Shown here: piece by piece, positions 24,716 through 34,499 of the stretch | Layout of the letters: the number at the start of each line of letters is the position of its first letter | Numbering within the stretch: the stretch's first letter is position 1 | Source of the DNA: Fontibacillus phaseoli | GTDB taxonomy: Bacteria > Bacillota > Bacilli > Paenibacillales > Paenibacillaceae | Length of the DNA: 64,000 nucleotides | Direction of reading: 5' to 3' | Assembly (NCBI RefSeq): GCF_003337355.1 | Contig: NZ_QPJW01000004.1 | Location: 205,162 to 269,161 of the forward strand | Made by a program: the position numbers and the translations under genes | Notes under the pieces: model-generated | Told to the model about the DNA's origin: nothing | The model's database searches: none | The model's input: the letters and a program-made list of their open reading frames with translations, nothing else

Positions 24716-25897
24716 TTAATCTTGAAACAAACGTCCTTCCACCCAAACTTTTTGCAGTTCGAGATCCTCCCGGTCAATCAGAAGCAGATCGGCCTGCTTT
24801 CCGGTTTCGACGGTGCCCGTAAGGTGGTCGATGCGGATCAGCTTGGCCGGATTAAGGCTTGCCGCCTTCGAGGCTTGTTCTATGCTTAAGCCGATTTCCC
24901 GAACGAGATGACGGAAGCCGCGAATCATGGTCAACGTACTGCCGGCCAGAGTCCCTTCGCTTTCTTTCAAGGTGCAGACATTGTCTTTCACGATGACGGG
25001 AAGGTCGCCAAGTTTGTATTCCCCGTTTCCGAGACCTGCCGCCGACATGGCGTCCGTAATCAGAATCAGATTGTGATTGGTTTTGACGCTGGCAAGCAAT
25101 TGAATACCCGCTTTGTGTACATGGATACCGTCCGCAATGATTTCGCCGCTGATTGCCGGGGAGCTGAGAATTGCGCCTGCCGTGCCCGGTTTCCGGTGAT
25201 GGAGCGGAGTCATGGCATTAAACGTATGCACCGCATGGTGCAGACCGACTTCCACAGCCGCCATGATTTCTTCATAGGTTGCATCCGTATGGCCCGCTGC
25301 GGCCACGATGCCTTTCTCGCGCAGGAACTTGATCAATTCGTGCGCCCCTTCACGTTCCGGCGCAAAGGTTACCTGCTTGATGAGCCCGGGATACTGTTCC
25401 TCCCAGGCTTCCACCCAGCTGCGGTTCGGCGGCACGATATGGGCCGGATTTTGCGCACCTGGCCATTTCGGACTGATGAACGGCCCTTCTAGATGCACGC
25501 CCGCTAATTTGGCATAAGGCATATCGTTGTTGATATAGCTGTGTACCTCTTCCAATACCGTATCAATTACGTCTTTCGGCAGCGTCATCGTCGTGGCCAG
25601 CATCGAGGTTGTTCCCTGGCTACAGTGCAGCTTGGTGATCGCATCGAAAGCTTTCTTGCTCGGTTCGGAGAAGTCCTCCAGCATTCCTCCATGCACATGG
25701 ACGTCTATAAAGCCGGGCAGCACATAGGCTCCCCCTGCGTCGATAACTTCAACGGCATTCTCATCATCGGCGGGAATTCCGGCAGTTGATCCGACGTAAG
25801 TGATGAAACCGTCACGAACCGCGACCGCTCCGTCATGAAAAATGCCGCGAGGCGTAACGACATCGGCATGAATGATATGAAATGAGGTCTTGTTCAT
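24716..25897 (-). CDS. nagA: N-acetylglucosamine-6-phosphate deacetylase
   Basis: 393 residues of the amidohydrolase TIM-barrel family. Visible are PGFIDVHVHGG (metal His pair, near 60), HLEGPFISPKWPGAQN near 133, AAGHTDATYEE near 196, VHTFNAMTPLHHR near 220 and LITDAMSAAG (catalytic Asp) near 278. It removes the acetyl group from GlcNAc-6-P to give GlcN-6-P in the cytosol. The start overlaps the nagB stop by one base, so the two are coupled. It is the last gene of the rpiR-nagB-nagA operon controlled from 27544-27592. It allows use of, or recycling from, cell wall and chitin amino sugars. Confidence 0.95.
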   Translation of the reverse strand: MNKTSFHIIHADVVTPRGIFHDGAVAVRDGFITYVGSTAGIPADDENAVEVIDAGGAYVLPGFIDVHVHGGMLEDFSEPSKKAFDAITKLHCSQGTTSMLATTMTLPKDVIDTVLEEVHSYINNDMPYAKLAGVHLEGPFISPKWPGAQNPAHIVPPNRSWVEAWEEQYPGLIKQVTFAPEREGAHELIKFLREKGIVAAAGHTDATYEEIMAAVEVGLHHAVHTFNAMTPLHHRKPGTAGAILSSPAISGEIIADGIHVHKAGIQLLASVKTNHNLILITDAMSAAGLGNGEYKLGDLPVIVKDNVCTLKESEGTLAGSTLTMIRGFRHLVREIGLSIEQASKAASLNPAKLIRIDHLTGTVETGKQADLLLIDREDLELQKVWVEGRLFQD

Positions 25898-26625
25898 CAG
25901 ATCAGTCCTCCTGCGGCTTGATCAAGTACAACGACAACGTTGGGATGGGTCTGCAGGAACGAAGCCGGACATTTGGTTGTGATCGGTCCCTTGAGCGCCC
26001 GCGCGACGATTTCGGCTTTGTCTTCCCCTTTGGCCATGAGCAGGATTTGCTTGGCTTGCAAAATAGAGCCGATACCCATTGTAATGGCATGGGTAGGTAC
26101 CTCTTCGATCGAAGGGAAGAATCGCGCATTTGCCTGGCGCGTCCGTTCATCCAGTTCCACGATGTGGGTAGGGCCTTGCAGTTCCTCGCCCGGTTCGTTG
26201 AAACCGATATGGCCGTTATGGCCGAGTCCAAGCAGTTGCAGATCGAGTTGGCCTGCCTTTTCCAGCAACCGGGTGTAGTCGGTCGCGGCCTGGGTCGGAT
26301 CTCCCGTGTTGCCGGCAGGAACATGAGTGCTTTCCAGCGGAATATCGATATGGTTGAACAGTTTCTCGTTCATGAATCTCCGGTAGCTTTCCGGGTGATC
26401 CTCGGCCAGACCGATATATTCATCTAAATTATAACTGCTGGCTTGCTTGAAGCTGACGACACCATCACGGTACAGTTCGATCAGTTTCTGGTATACGCCG
26501 ACGGGGGTGCTGCCGGTGGCCAATCCCAGGACAGCCCGGGGATTGGACTGGAGGAGGCTGGCGATAATGCCGGCTCCGGTTTCGTTAAACAATTGTTCGC
26601 CCTTTACTTTGATAATGTTAAGCAT
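25897..26625 (-). CDS. nagB: Glucosamine-6-phosphate deaminase
   Basis: 242 residues, the same length as B. subtilis NagB. GLATGSTPVGVY near 34 binds the substrate phosphate, with the family motifs SYNLDEYIGL near 65 and LLGLGHNGHIGFNEPG near 128 and a catalytic His. It converts GlcN-6-P to fructose-6-P and ammonia. The ATG at 26625 follows GGGAGGG on the minus strand. A longer frame starts inside the regulator gene and is rejected. It overlaps the rpiR gene by 8 bases and nagA by one. Confidence 0.95.
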   Translation of the reverse strand: MLNIIKVKGEQLFNETGAGIIASLLQSNPRAVLGLATGSTPVGVYQKLIELYRDGVVSFKQASSYNLDEYIGLAEDHPESYRRFMNEKLFNHIDIPLESTHVPAGNTGDPTQAATDYTRLLEKAGQLDLQLLGLGHNGHIGFNEPGEELQGPTHIVELDERTRQANARFFPSIEEVPTHAITMGIGSILQAKQILLMAKGEDKAEIVARALKGPITTKCPASFLQTHPNVVVVLDQAAGGLI

Positions 26626-27487
26626 GCTTGTTGCCCTCCCTTTGTTTTCTGTATATCTGAACATTCTGATATGAGCTTTCCAGCTTAGGGATAAAATCCT
26701 CGAACTCCATACTTACCATGCCCGTAAATAAAATATCGATCACATGCAGCTGCGCGATCCGGGAAGCCATGTCGCCCCGGCGCATACCTTCTTCGAGAGA
26801 TGAGGAGAATAGGGATATGTCGGCCAGTGTGGCGAGCCCGTTGCTTCCGTATTGGGTCAAGGAGATCGTGACGGCCCCGCTGTCCTTGGCGCACCGGAGC
26901 GCATCGATCGTTTCCGGCGTTTCACCGCTGTAGGATATGGCCAAGGCGACATCGCCTTCTCCCAGCGAGGATGCGGAAGTGATCTGCATGTGGGAGTCGG
27001 CAAAGGCCGTGCAATTTTTTCCAATCCGGATCAATTTCTGATAGAAGTCCTGGGCGATAATGGAGGAAGTCGCCACGCCGTACAGGTCAATGCGCCCTGC
27101 CTTGCAAAGGGCATCGACTGCCCGGCGAAGTTCGTTCATATCCAGCAGACGCGTGGTGTCCGTAATCGAGGCCAGGTGGTTGGCTTCCATGGCCTGTACG
27201 ATTTTATGAAGATCATTGCCGGCAATGACGTCCTGATACTGGCTTTCCGAAGGCTTATGGGCAAGTTCGCCGGCCAACTTCATTTTAAAATCGGGGAAAC
27301 CTTTAAAGTGAAAAGTTTTGCAGAACCGCGTTACCGTGGAGGGACTGATCCCGCAAGTGTAGGCAAGTTCGGTTATGCCAAGATGCACTACGGAGGCTGG
27401 GGTCTTCAAAATATATTCGGCGAGCCGTCGCTCCTGGGGCGGAAGGGCCTCCAGGTTGCTCGTGAGCGCATGTAAGATAGGAGTCAT
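26618..27487 (-). CDS. RpiR-family regulator of the nag operon
   Basis: 289 residues. An N-terminal winged helix of the RpiR class (ELAYTCGISPSTVTRFCKTF near 40) is followed by a SIS sugar-phosphate domain (LYGVATSSIIAQDF near 135, ISYSGETPETIDALRCAKDSG near 183, partly quoted). It heads the operon nagB-nagA, so GlcNAc-6-P or GlcN-6-P is the likely effector. A palindromic operator lies just downstream of the operon -10. GAGGTGA precedes the ATG. Autoregulated repression is the simplest reading, although RpiR proteins can also activate. Confidence 0.88.
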   Translation of the reverse strand: MTPILHALTSNLEALPPQERRLAEYILKTPASVVHLGITELAYTCGISPSTVTRFCKTFHFKGFPDFKMKLAGELAHKPSESQYQDVIAGNDLHKIVQAMEANHLASITDTTRLLDMNELRRAVDALCKAGRIDLYGVATSSIIAQDFYQKLIRIGKNCTAFADSHMQITSASSLGEGDVALAISYSGETPETIDALRCAKDSGAVTISLTQYGSNGLATLADISLFSSSLEEGMRRGDMASRIAQLHVIDILFTGMVSMEFEDFIPKLESSYQNVQIYRKQREGNKHA

Positions 27488-27543
27488 TAACGAATCACCT
27501 CATCTATTTGACGAAAATAATTTCTAAAATAACATTAAAAATA

Positions 27544-27565
27544 ATGAAAATAATTTTTATTTCAT
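27544..27565. promoter_or_regulatory. Operator palindrome of the nag operon
   Basis: ATGAAAAT and ATTTCAT form an inverted repeat (TGAAA-N10-TTTCA) overlapping the -10 and start of transcription. This matches the AT-rich dyads bound by RpiR regulators. Confidence 0.6.
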
Positions 27566-27592
27566 CATAAGGGATTCCACCTTCGAAAGCAA
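27564..27592 (-). promoter_or_regulatory. Sigma-A promoter of rpiR-nagB-nagA
   Basis: On the minus strand, TTGCTT, 17 bases, TATGAT. The spacing is ideal and the -10 abuts the operator palindrome. Confidence 0.7.
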
Positions 27593-27616
27593 GAGATTTT
27601 GTCACGGAGAGAATCC

Positions 27617-27652
27617 TTGTCATTTCGATAGGTACATACTACACTAGGTGTA
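27617..27652 (+). promoter_or_regulatory. Sigma-A promoter and operator of the MarR gene
   Basis: TTGTCA, 17 bases, TACACT. The -10 is the left half of a near-perfect palindrome TACAC-TAG-GTGTA (27640-27652), so the MarR product could block its own promoter. Confidence 0.6.
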
Positions 27653-27682
27653 AGCAACAAAGATCCGTAGAGGTGGGTTGTC

Positions 27683-28129
27683 GTGGATTACAATCTTGAT
27701 GATTATATCGACCGGCTTCTGAACGCATGGTCCAAAACGTTCCGCAAAATGCAGAGCGAGATCATGCAACACCGTGAGCTCGGCTTAACCGGACCACAAT
27801 TTCATATGCTGGCTTTAATCGCCAAAAAAACTTCCTGCAATGTCAGTTATTTATCGGACAAGCTGGAGGTTAAACCAAGCGCGATCACCGTCATGGCCGA
27901 TCGCCTGGTCCAAAGCGGTTACATCGAGCGGCGGCATGATGAACAGGATCGCCGGGCGGTGCTGCTGTCGGTCACCGAGCTTGGCGCTGAGGTTTACAAA
28001 GAGGCCGGTGCCCGGTCGCGCAAAGTTTTAAGATCTTATTTCTCCGATCTGACTCCCCACGAGTTGGACGTGTTGATCGGTGTCATCGAAAAGTTTGCGC
28101 AAAATGACGCTCCGCATGCAGAAGCGTAA
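27683..28129 (+). CDS. MarR-family transcriptional regulator
   Basis: 148 residues with the MarR winged helix: LTGPQFHMLALIAKK near 34, VSYLSDKLEVKPSAITVMADRLVQSGYIERR near 53-83 (partly quoted) and the wing HDEQDRRAVLLSVTE near 84. MarR proteins bind palindromes as dimers and usually release on binding small phenolic or other ligands. It starts at GTG after GGTGGGTT. A palindrome covers its -10, so autorepression is likely. No obvious target operon adjoins it; the DUF1801 gene downstream has a separate terminator in between. Confidence 0.88.
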   Translation: MDYNLDDYIDRLLNAWSKTFRKMQSEIMQHRELGLTGPQFHMLALIAKKTSCNVSYLSDKLEVKPSAITVMADRLVQSGYIERRHDEQDRRAVLLSVTELGAEVYKEAGARSRKVLRSYFSDLTPHELDVLIGVIEKFAQNDAPHAEA

Positions 28130-28156
28130 GAAGATTTTTGAGGGAAGTAGGGAAAG

Positions 28157-28186
28157 AGCTTGCCGGATCCGGCAGGCTTCTTTTTA
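28157..28186 (+). terminator. Rho-independent terminator
   Basis: An AGCTTGCCG/CGGCAGGCT stem with a GATC loop, then TCTTTTT. Confidence 0.8.
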
Positions 28187-28231
28187 TAAAGATACGGTGA
28201 TATTTATTAAATTAAAGGAGTGTTTTCGCTG

Positions 28232-28657
28232 ATGTATGAACAAAAAACAAAAGAAACTGACAACAGCGTGATCGAGTTCATCGAGAACGTAAGTTCATTG
28301 GCCAAGCGTGAAGATGCTTATAATCTGCTGGACTTATTCAGCGAGACGACAGGATTTCCGCCGAAAATGTGGGGACCCAGCATCATCGGATTCGGTTCCT
28401 ACCATTACAAATACGCAACCGGACACGAGGGGGACGCACCGCTGGTCGGTTTCTCGCCCCGCAAGGCGAAGATCAGCCTGTATTTTGCGACAGGCGATAC
28501 CGAGCGGGAAGCGTTGTTGGAGCAATTCGGCAAACATACGGCCGGAAAAGGATGCGTCTATATAAATAAAGTGGCGGACATTAATGCAGACATCTTGAAG
28601 GCACTTATCCATCAGTCCGTTCAGTTTTTGCAAAAGACATATCCGACCGCGGAATAA
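28232..28657 (+). CDS. DUF1801-family protein
   Basis: 141 residues resembling the YdhG/DUF1801 family: FSETTGFPPKMWGPSIIGFGSYHYKY near 30-55 (partly quoted), VGFSPRKAKISLYF near 68 and GKGCVYINKVADIN near 103. The conserved G-x-W/Y and lysine-rich ring suggest ligand or nucleic acid binding; the function is not established. AAAGGAGTG precedes the ATG at 28232; an earlier TTG is not supported. Monocistronic. Confidence 0.75.
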   Translation: MYEQKTKETDNSVIEFIENVSSLAKREDAYNLLDLFSETTGFPPKMWGPSIIGFGSYHYKYATGHEGDAPLVGFSPRKAKISLYFATGDTEREALLEQFGKHTAGKGCVYINKVADINADILKALIHQSVQFLQKTYPTAE

Positions 28658-28814
28658 AAGATGCGATAGATGAAAGAACGCCGCTTGCAACCATTTTATC
28701 AGTGGGAAGTGGCGTATGGTTATATGGCCGAGTTATTATAAAAACAGCAATTTGTAAGCGTAATATCTGTAATGATTTTTGCGGGCAAACATTAACGGAC
28801 TGGGGGAACCGTGA

Positions 28815-30305
<1,491 letters not shown>

Positions 30306-30330
30306 CGCCGCCCATTTTAGAGTCTCACGG

Positions 30331-30359
30331 CACCATTGCCCCTGTTTCTTCATAATATG
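30331..30359 (+). promoter_or_regulatory. Candidate sigma-K promoter of gerE
   Basis: An AC-containing CACC, 17 bases, CATAATATG at 30351-30359. gerE is a sigma-K gene in B. subtilis, so this fits, though the last two -10 bases are imperfect. Confidence 0.45.
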
Positions 30360-30421
30360 TGTTGACTGTATCCCTTAACCTTGTTAAACCATAAAACCCG
30401 AGCAAGGAGGGGTGACGCATT

Positions 30422-30616
30422 TTGAAGAGCAGCGATCGTAACAGCAAATTTCTGTTAACACATCGTGAACGGGAAGTTTTCGAACTCCTCGTGCAGGATA
30501 AAACGACGCGCGACATTGCGGGCCAGCTGTTTATCAGCGAGAAAACCGTTCGGAACCATATTTCTAACGTGATGTGGTTTGAAACACACCCAAGTGGAAG
30601 CGGCGGGAAGTGTTGA
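30422..30616 (+). pseudogene. gerE: gerE, 5' part (interrupted by the inserted element)
   Basis: LLTHREREVFELLVQDKTT, IAGQLFISEKTVRNHISN is the LuxR-type helix-turn-helix of GerE, the last mother-cell regulator of sporulation, which tunes sigma-K genes for coat and crust proteins. Codons are native to about 30567. From there the frame runs into the inserted element (WFETHPSGSGGKC) and stops at 30616. The TTG start follows AAGGAGGGG. Joined to 45962-46040 after excision it gives 225 bases, a 74-residue protein, exactly the length of B. subtilis GerE. As it stands it lacks the last DNA-binding and dimer helix and should be inactive. Confidence 0.93.
30551..30590. other. attL junction of the gerE-intervening element
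   Basis: Here gerE sequence (CGGAACCATATTTCTAA) meets the element arm CGTGATGTGGTTTGAA. The arm GATGTGGTTTGAA (30571-30583) is the exact reverse complement of TTCAAACCACATC at the other end (45944-45956). The proposed crossover dinucleotide is AA at 30566-30567. Confidence 0.8.
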
Positions 30617-30701
30617 TTTTATTGGGTTTTTGGGATAGCTGCATTATCTAGATAATGAAAAAGAGGTACAGTGAAGCAACTCTTTTTCATTTTGAACATG
30701 A

Positions 30702-33014
30702 CTAGACAATCTGAACATTATTCACGCCACTAATAAAATCAAGAGTCCTCCTTACAAATGATTCCAATTCAGTTTCGTTAATTAGCTCAGTATGCGCAAA
30801 GGGATTTTGATCATGATGATATCTTTTACTGTAGTCATTTATGTTTTCAAGCTCAGTATGGACAGATTTCATTAATACCAGTGGAGCAGTGGTTGCATTT
30901 CTGACTTTTCCGATGAAGTCTCCTAGCCATTCACTACTTTGAAAATCATTCGGAAATCGTACTCTAAGATTACCTTCAATTAACGGACGAATACTCGTGG
31001 CAACAGATCTCAAATCACTTGTTGTTCCTTTTAAAAATTCTGCTAGTGTGAAGTAACATTGGAAATAACCAGACCTGGTTGCCTCTTCTATGTTCCAACT
31101 ATCAATGGCACTATCTGAAGTGCCTTCGCGCTTGATGCAAAGCTGGCTTAATGAAGTTCTTTTATCGGTATATTTGTCCCAAAGCATTTTTGCGAAAAAT
31201 TCATCATGTGTAAGGACGATCACTTGCCTTGCTCGACTTGTATATCCGATTACTTGATCTGCGGTATAGTTTTTTCTGTGTTTGTCGAGACTGGTAATTG
31301 GATCATCAAAAACAATGATTTTTTTATCGATATCTTGATCTGTTTCTAATTTGGCTAAAAAGAAGGCGAATGCCAAACTACTCTTATCACCTTCACTCAA
31401 TGTATTGCGGAATGAAGCAGCTGTCTGAGGAGTTTTTTCCGTACCTAGTTGAACAGCCACATTATTTATAGTTAGTGCAAAGTTACTGCTAGGCTTACCG
31501 CCAAGGAAGCTTGATTTAAAATCAGCTACTTTAAAGCTGGCTCCGCATTGTGATAAGTGATAATTAATTCGATTCTCGTATTTATTGAATACTTCTTCCG
31601 TATACTCTTTAAGTTCATCACGTATTTTATTTTTATCACTATTCATTGTTTGAATAGTCGAGAGAAGTTTCATATATTCTTCGATTGCCTGTACCTTGTT
31701 TATTTCATATCTGAGTTTTGTATTCTTTAGTCTTTGGAGAGAAACGGTCAGATTTTGAAATCCTGTTTGATTAATCGAAGCTCTCCGCGCATCAATTATT
31801 TTGTTCAATTCAATGACGGAACGATTATACTCAGTGATAATGCTTAATACTCGAAGGTATCCATCGATTCTTTGATTAGCATCATCACTTAACGGAACTA
31901 TTTCGAATGGAGAGCGTTTTTTTGCTTCAAGTAGCTCTTGTATTTGGGTTACGAACTGTTTCCAAACATCGTTAATTTCATCAAGATTGATATCGTTTGC
32001 TATGAGGGAAGAAATATATTGCTTCCAAAAAAGCACTAGTTCACTATTTTTATGTACGTCAGTCTGAAATTTAAACAGTGTATCAGTATTGAATTTCTCG
32101 TTAAATGTGATCCATAATTTCTCGATAAGTTGGATTGTTTTCTTGTATTCATCGCTAAAAAAGGATCTAAATGCTTGAACAACATCAACATTTGTAATAT
32201 TTTGTTGGCAGAAAGGGCAAGTTTCGTCAGTAATTTTTCTTACACCGTATTCAAGCCACTGCTCACCATGTTGGTCTAATCTATGTTTGATATGGTCTTT
32301 TGTTACCTCTTCGGCTTTGTCAAGAACATCATTAAAACTATGTCCTGTAAGGTTGCCTTCAAATTTCATTTTATCAAAGGGTGGAAGGCTAGCTTCTGAA
32401 AGCAGAGGTTTTCCTTTCAGTTCTGCTTCTTTTGAATGGGCGTTCAATAAACGTTGGAATTCTTCTATTTCATATTCTAAGTTATCTTTGTTTGGTAGAC
32501 CGATGAAGTCTTCGATTGATAGGACTCCCTCAACTCCAGCTTTTATAACAGTTTCCAATTCTTTTTTGTTTTGATTTGCTTTTTTGATTTCAATGTCTAT
32601 TTGGTCAAGTTTGTTGGCTTTTTCAACACCTGTTTTACCCACTGTAAATAGATAAAGCTGCTTTTTTTGATCGTGTTCAACAAATTTGGAGTAGACGTTT
32701 TCACTAACAAATAAGGAATCAAAAATCTCAATATCAAATTCAGGTTTACTTAGCCATTTCCCGTTTTTGAATTGGTGCTTCGTGGAATCAACAAGAATAT
32801 CTATTGATTGTTCTTCAGCCGCTCCAAGGGTCCTTCTACCTATGACAAGCTCTGAGTTTTGCTCATGTAAGGAACGTAGGATATTTGAAAGGGTTGTTTT
32901 TCCCTTTCCATTTTCTGAATAAACAATATTCATTTTATTAAATTGCATTTCACCTTTTGAGGTGAATGATCTGAATTTACCAGTGTTCTTAATGCTGATG
33001 ATCTTTTTTATCAA
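30702..33014 (-). CDS. AAA_13-type zinc-hook ATPase, probable defence protein
   Basis: 770 residues. Walker A is in VYSENGKGKTTLSNIL near residue 31. Two long coiled coils (about 140-270 and 320-490) flank a zinc-hook-like CPFCQQN near 267. The ABC-type signature TLSEGDKSSLAFAF near 540 precedes Walker B KIIVFDDPITSLD near 565 and the switch LTHDEFF near 600. The C-terminus holds SIRPLIEGNLR and YHHDQNPFAH. This is the RloC/PrrC/AAA_13 layout. RloC is an anticodon nuclease with such a hook, and the R-x3-E plus His pattern here could be nuclease residues, but that is inference. It is transcribed divergently from the ABC-3C genes and starts after AGGGATAAC. Role: likely sensing phage DNA damage. 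Confidence 0.75.
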   Translation of the reverse strand: MIKKIISIKNTGKFRSFTSKGEMQFNKMNIVYSENGKGKTTLSNILRSLHEQNSELVIGRRTLGAAEEQSIDILVDSTKHQFKNGKWLSKPEFDIEIFDSLFVSENVYSKFVEHDQKKQLYLFTVGKTGVEKANKLDQIDIEIKKANQNKKELETVIKAGVEGVLSIEDFIGLPNKDNLEYEIEEFQRLLNAHSKEAELKGKPLLSEASLPPFDKMKFEGNLTGHSFNDVLDKAEEVTKDHIKHRLDQHGEQWLEYGVRKITDETCPFCQQNITNVDVVQAFRSFFSDEYKKTIQLIEKLWITFNEKFNTDTLFKFQTDVHKNSELVLFWKQYISSLIANDINLDEINDVWKQFVTQIQELLEAKKRSPFEIVPLSDDANQRIDGYLRVLSIITEYNRSVIELNKIIDARRASINQTGFQNLTVSLQRLKNTKLRYEINKVQAIEEYMKLLSTIQTMNSDKNKIRDELKEYTEEVFNKYENRINYHLSQCGASFKVADFKSSFLGGKPSSNFALTINNVAVQLGTEKTPQTAASFRNTLSEGDKSSLAFAFFLAKLETDQDIDKKIIVFDDPITSLDKHRKNYTADQVIGYTSRARQVIVLTHDEFFAKMLWDKYTDKRTSLSQLCIKREGTSDSAIDSWNIEEATRSGYFQCYFTLAEFLKGTTSDLRSVATSIRPLIEGNLRVRFPNDFQSSEWLGDFIGKVRNATTAPLVLMKSVHTELENINDYSKRYHHDQNPFAHTELINETELESFVRRTLDFISGVNNVQIV

Positions 33015-33207
33015 GGTTATCCCTCCTTAAGTTAGTATGCTACTAATATAGGAGTTTCGACATACATCTGGGAAATCCTTCAATTTTATCAACCAATAAC
33101 AAGGAATTAGACCTATTATGTCGAATAGGTCTATACAACTGACTTTATGAAATCACAAGGTTATTTATCTCGTTTTAAATTTAAGATAGTCATTATAGAG
33201 ATTGTAT

Positions 33208-33400
33208 GCTTCTTCGCTACTCGAAATGGGTTTATAGACTGCGATTTTATATGGAGAGGCGGGCATGATAAGCTGGTTAGCATCGCGAAGTCCTTATGCT
33301 ACGCGGCTTTCGCGAGTACTCATGCCCGCAGAGGCTCCATGTCAAATCGCTCTATAATCCACGCGAATGTCACTTAATCCACGCAGTATAGCGAAGAGCC
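33208..33400. repeat. Long imperfect inverted repeat, MITE-like or structured RNA
   Basis: Nested arms pair in order: GCTTCTTCGCTA (33208) with TAGCGAAGAGCC (33389); GCGATTT with ATGGAG (33241-33256) with CTCCAT and AAATCGC (33335-33350); GGGCATGA (33261) with TCATGCCC (33320). The centre pairs TAGCAT/ATGCTA or, alternatively, CGCGAAG/CTTTCGCG. It occupies most of the 493-bp gap between two divergent defence units and is GC-richer than its surroundings. The rest of the gap should hold the two promoters. Confidence 0.65.
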
Positions 33401-33507
33401 GATTGTATTTCACAAAAATAGATGCTATTCAATGGTTTCACGAAAAAACATAATTTTAGTGATAGAGTAACACAGACAATGTTAAAGACTTTAGGTGGGA
33501 TTAATAT

Positions 33508-34263
33508 ATGCAGGATAATAGACGATTGTTTACCGATAATGAAAAAATGCTTTTATTTAACGAAGTTGATGGCTACTGTCCTATTTGCACGGATGGGCTA
33601 ACCCATAGAAAAAAGGGTAGGATATACAAGTCCTTTGAGGTGGCACATATTTATCCAGCTAATCCGTTACCTAATGAGGTAGCGTTGTTGAAATCGGAGG
33701 AGAGGCTGTCTGATGATGTTAATGATATAAAAAATGTAATTGCAGTCTGTTCAAAATGTCATGGTCGTTTTGACAGTCCGCGTACTGTTGAAGAGTATAA
33801 TAAATGGGTGAAATTAAAAAAAGGACTTTTGCTAGATGCCCAACTCAGAAGTACGTATTACTTGTTCAATATTGAATCAGAAATTGTTGTAGTATTAGAA
33901 AAACTGCAAACTATTGATGGGGATATCACCACTCTAAGTTATGAGTCTTTAAAAATCGATGAGAAAACAAATGATTCGCTTCCGTTCATTCTTAAACGAA
34001 AGATAAAAAATGACGCAGTTGATTACTTCGATTTCATCAGAAATATATTTGTGACCATGGATCAAGTTACTCCACATAAGTTTGATACTCTTGCATCGCA
34101 AGTTAAAAGTTTTTATTGGAAGTGCATGCAAACAGATACCAATCAAGAATACATATATAATGCGCTTGTAAAATGGTTAGATGAAAAGACAGACCATTGT
34201 TCTAGAAGAGCATGTGAAATAGTGATTGCTTTTTTTGTTCAAGACTGTGAGGTGTTTTCTTGA
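33508..34263 (+). CDS. ABC-3C system effector: HNH nuclease with ABC-3C C-terminal domain
   Basis: The N-terminal half is an HNH/McrA-like nuclease: CPIC near 23, VAHIYPANPLP (His) near 48, and the metal-holding IKNVIAVCSKCHGRFD (Asn, CxxCH) near 74. The C-terminal half ends YNALVKWLDE...CEIVIAFFVQDCEVF, the hallmark of the C-terminal domain of ABC-three-component effectors. In these systems an ABC-type ATPase licenses a linked nuclease that attacks invading DNA. It overlaps the next gene by four bases (TTGA). The 251-residue length agrees with a single-nuclease effector. Defence role is by family. Confidence 0.85.
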   Translation: MQDNRRLFTDNEKMLLFNEVDGYCPICTDGLTHRKKGRIYKSFEVAHIYPANPLPNEVALLKSEERLSDDVNDIKNVIAVCSKCHGRFDSPRTVEEYNKWVKLKKGLLLDAQLRSTYYLFNIESEIVVVLEKLQTIDGDITTLSYESLKIDEKTNDSLPFILKRKIKNDAVDYFDFIRNIFVTMDQVTPHKFDTLASQVKSFYWKCMQTDTNQEYIYNALVKWLDEKTDHCSRRACEIVIAFFVQDCEVFS

Positions 34264-34499
34264 TACTTCCTAATAAGCTAATACCATTTAAAGATAGCGT
34301 CATATCTAAACTAGTTTATATATTGGAGATTCTAAGTGTAACAGATGACAGTGTAGAAAGTCTGTTTGAAAAAACATCTCACAAATTTGAAGATGTTAAC
34401 CAATTTATATTAGCATTAGACGTTTTATTTGCTCTTGGAAAAATAGAAATTGATGAGGAACTGAAGGTGATTCGATATGTTAAAGCAAATCATTTGTGA
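34260..34499 (+). CDS. ABC-3C system middle component
   Basis: 79 residues, starting at a TTG that overlaps the effector stop and ending 23 bases inside the ATPase gene. The protein is a small helical, winged-helix-like adaptor (FKDSVISKLVYILEIL and FILALDVLFALGKIEI segments, then IRYVKAN). Middle components of ABC-3C systems link ATPase and effector. Sequence alone would not identify it, but position between a DUF2326-type ATPase and an ABC-3C effector does. Confidence 0.8.
   Translation: MILPNKLIPFKDSVISKLVYILEILSVTDDSVESLFEKTSHKFEDVNQFILALDVLFALGKIEIDEELKVIRYVKANHL

Noticed and set aside
30551..30590. Identical direct repeats expected at the element ends
   Set aside because: The apparent NHISNVM duplication is not identical DNA; the ends are attL/attR hybrids of a serine integrase, not transposon target duplications.
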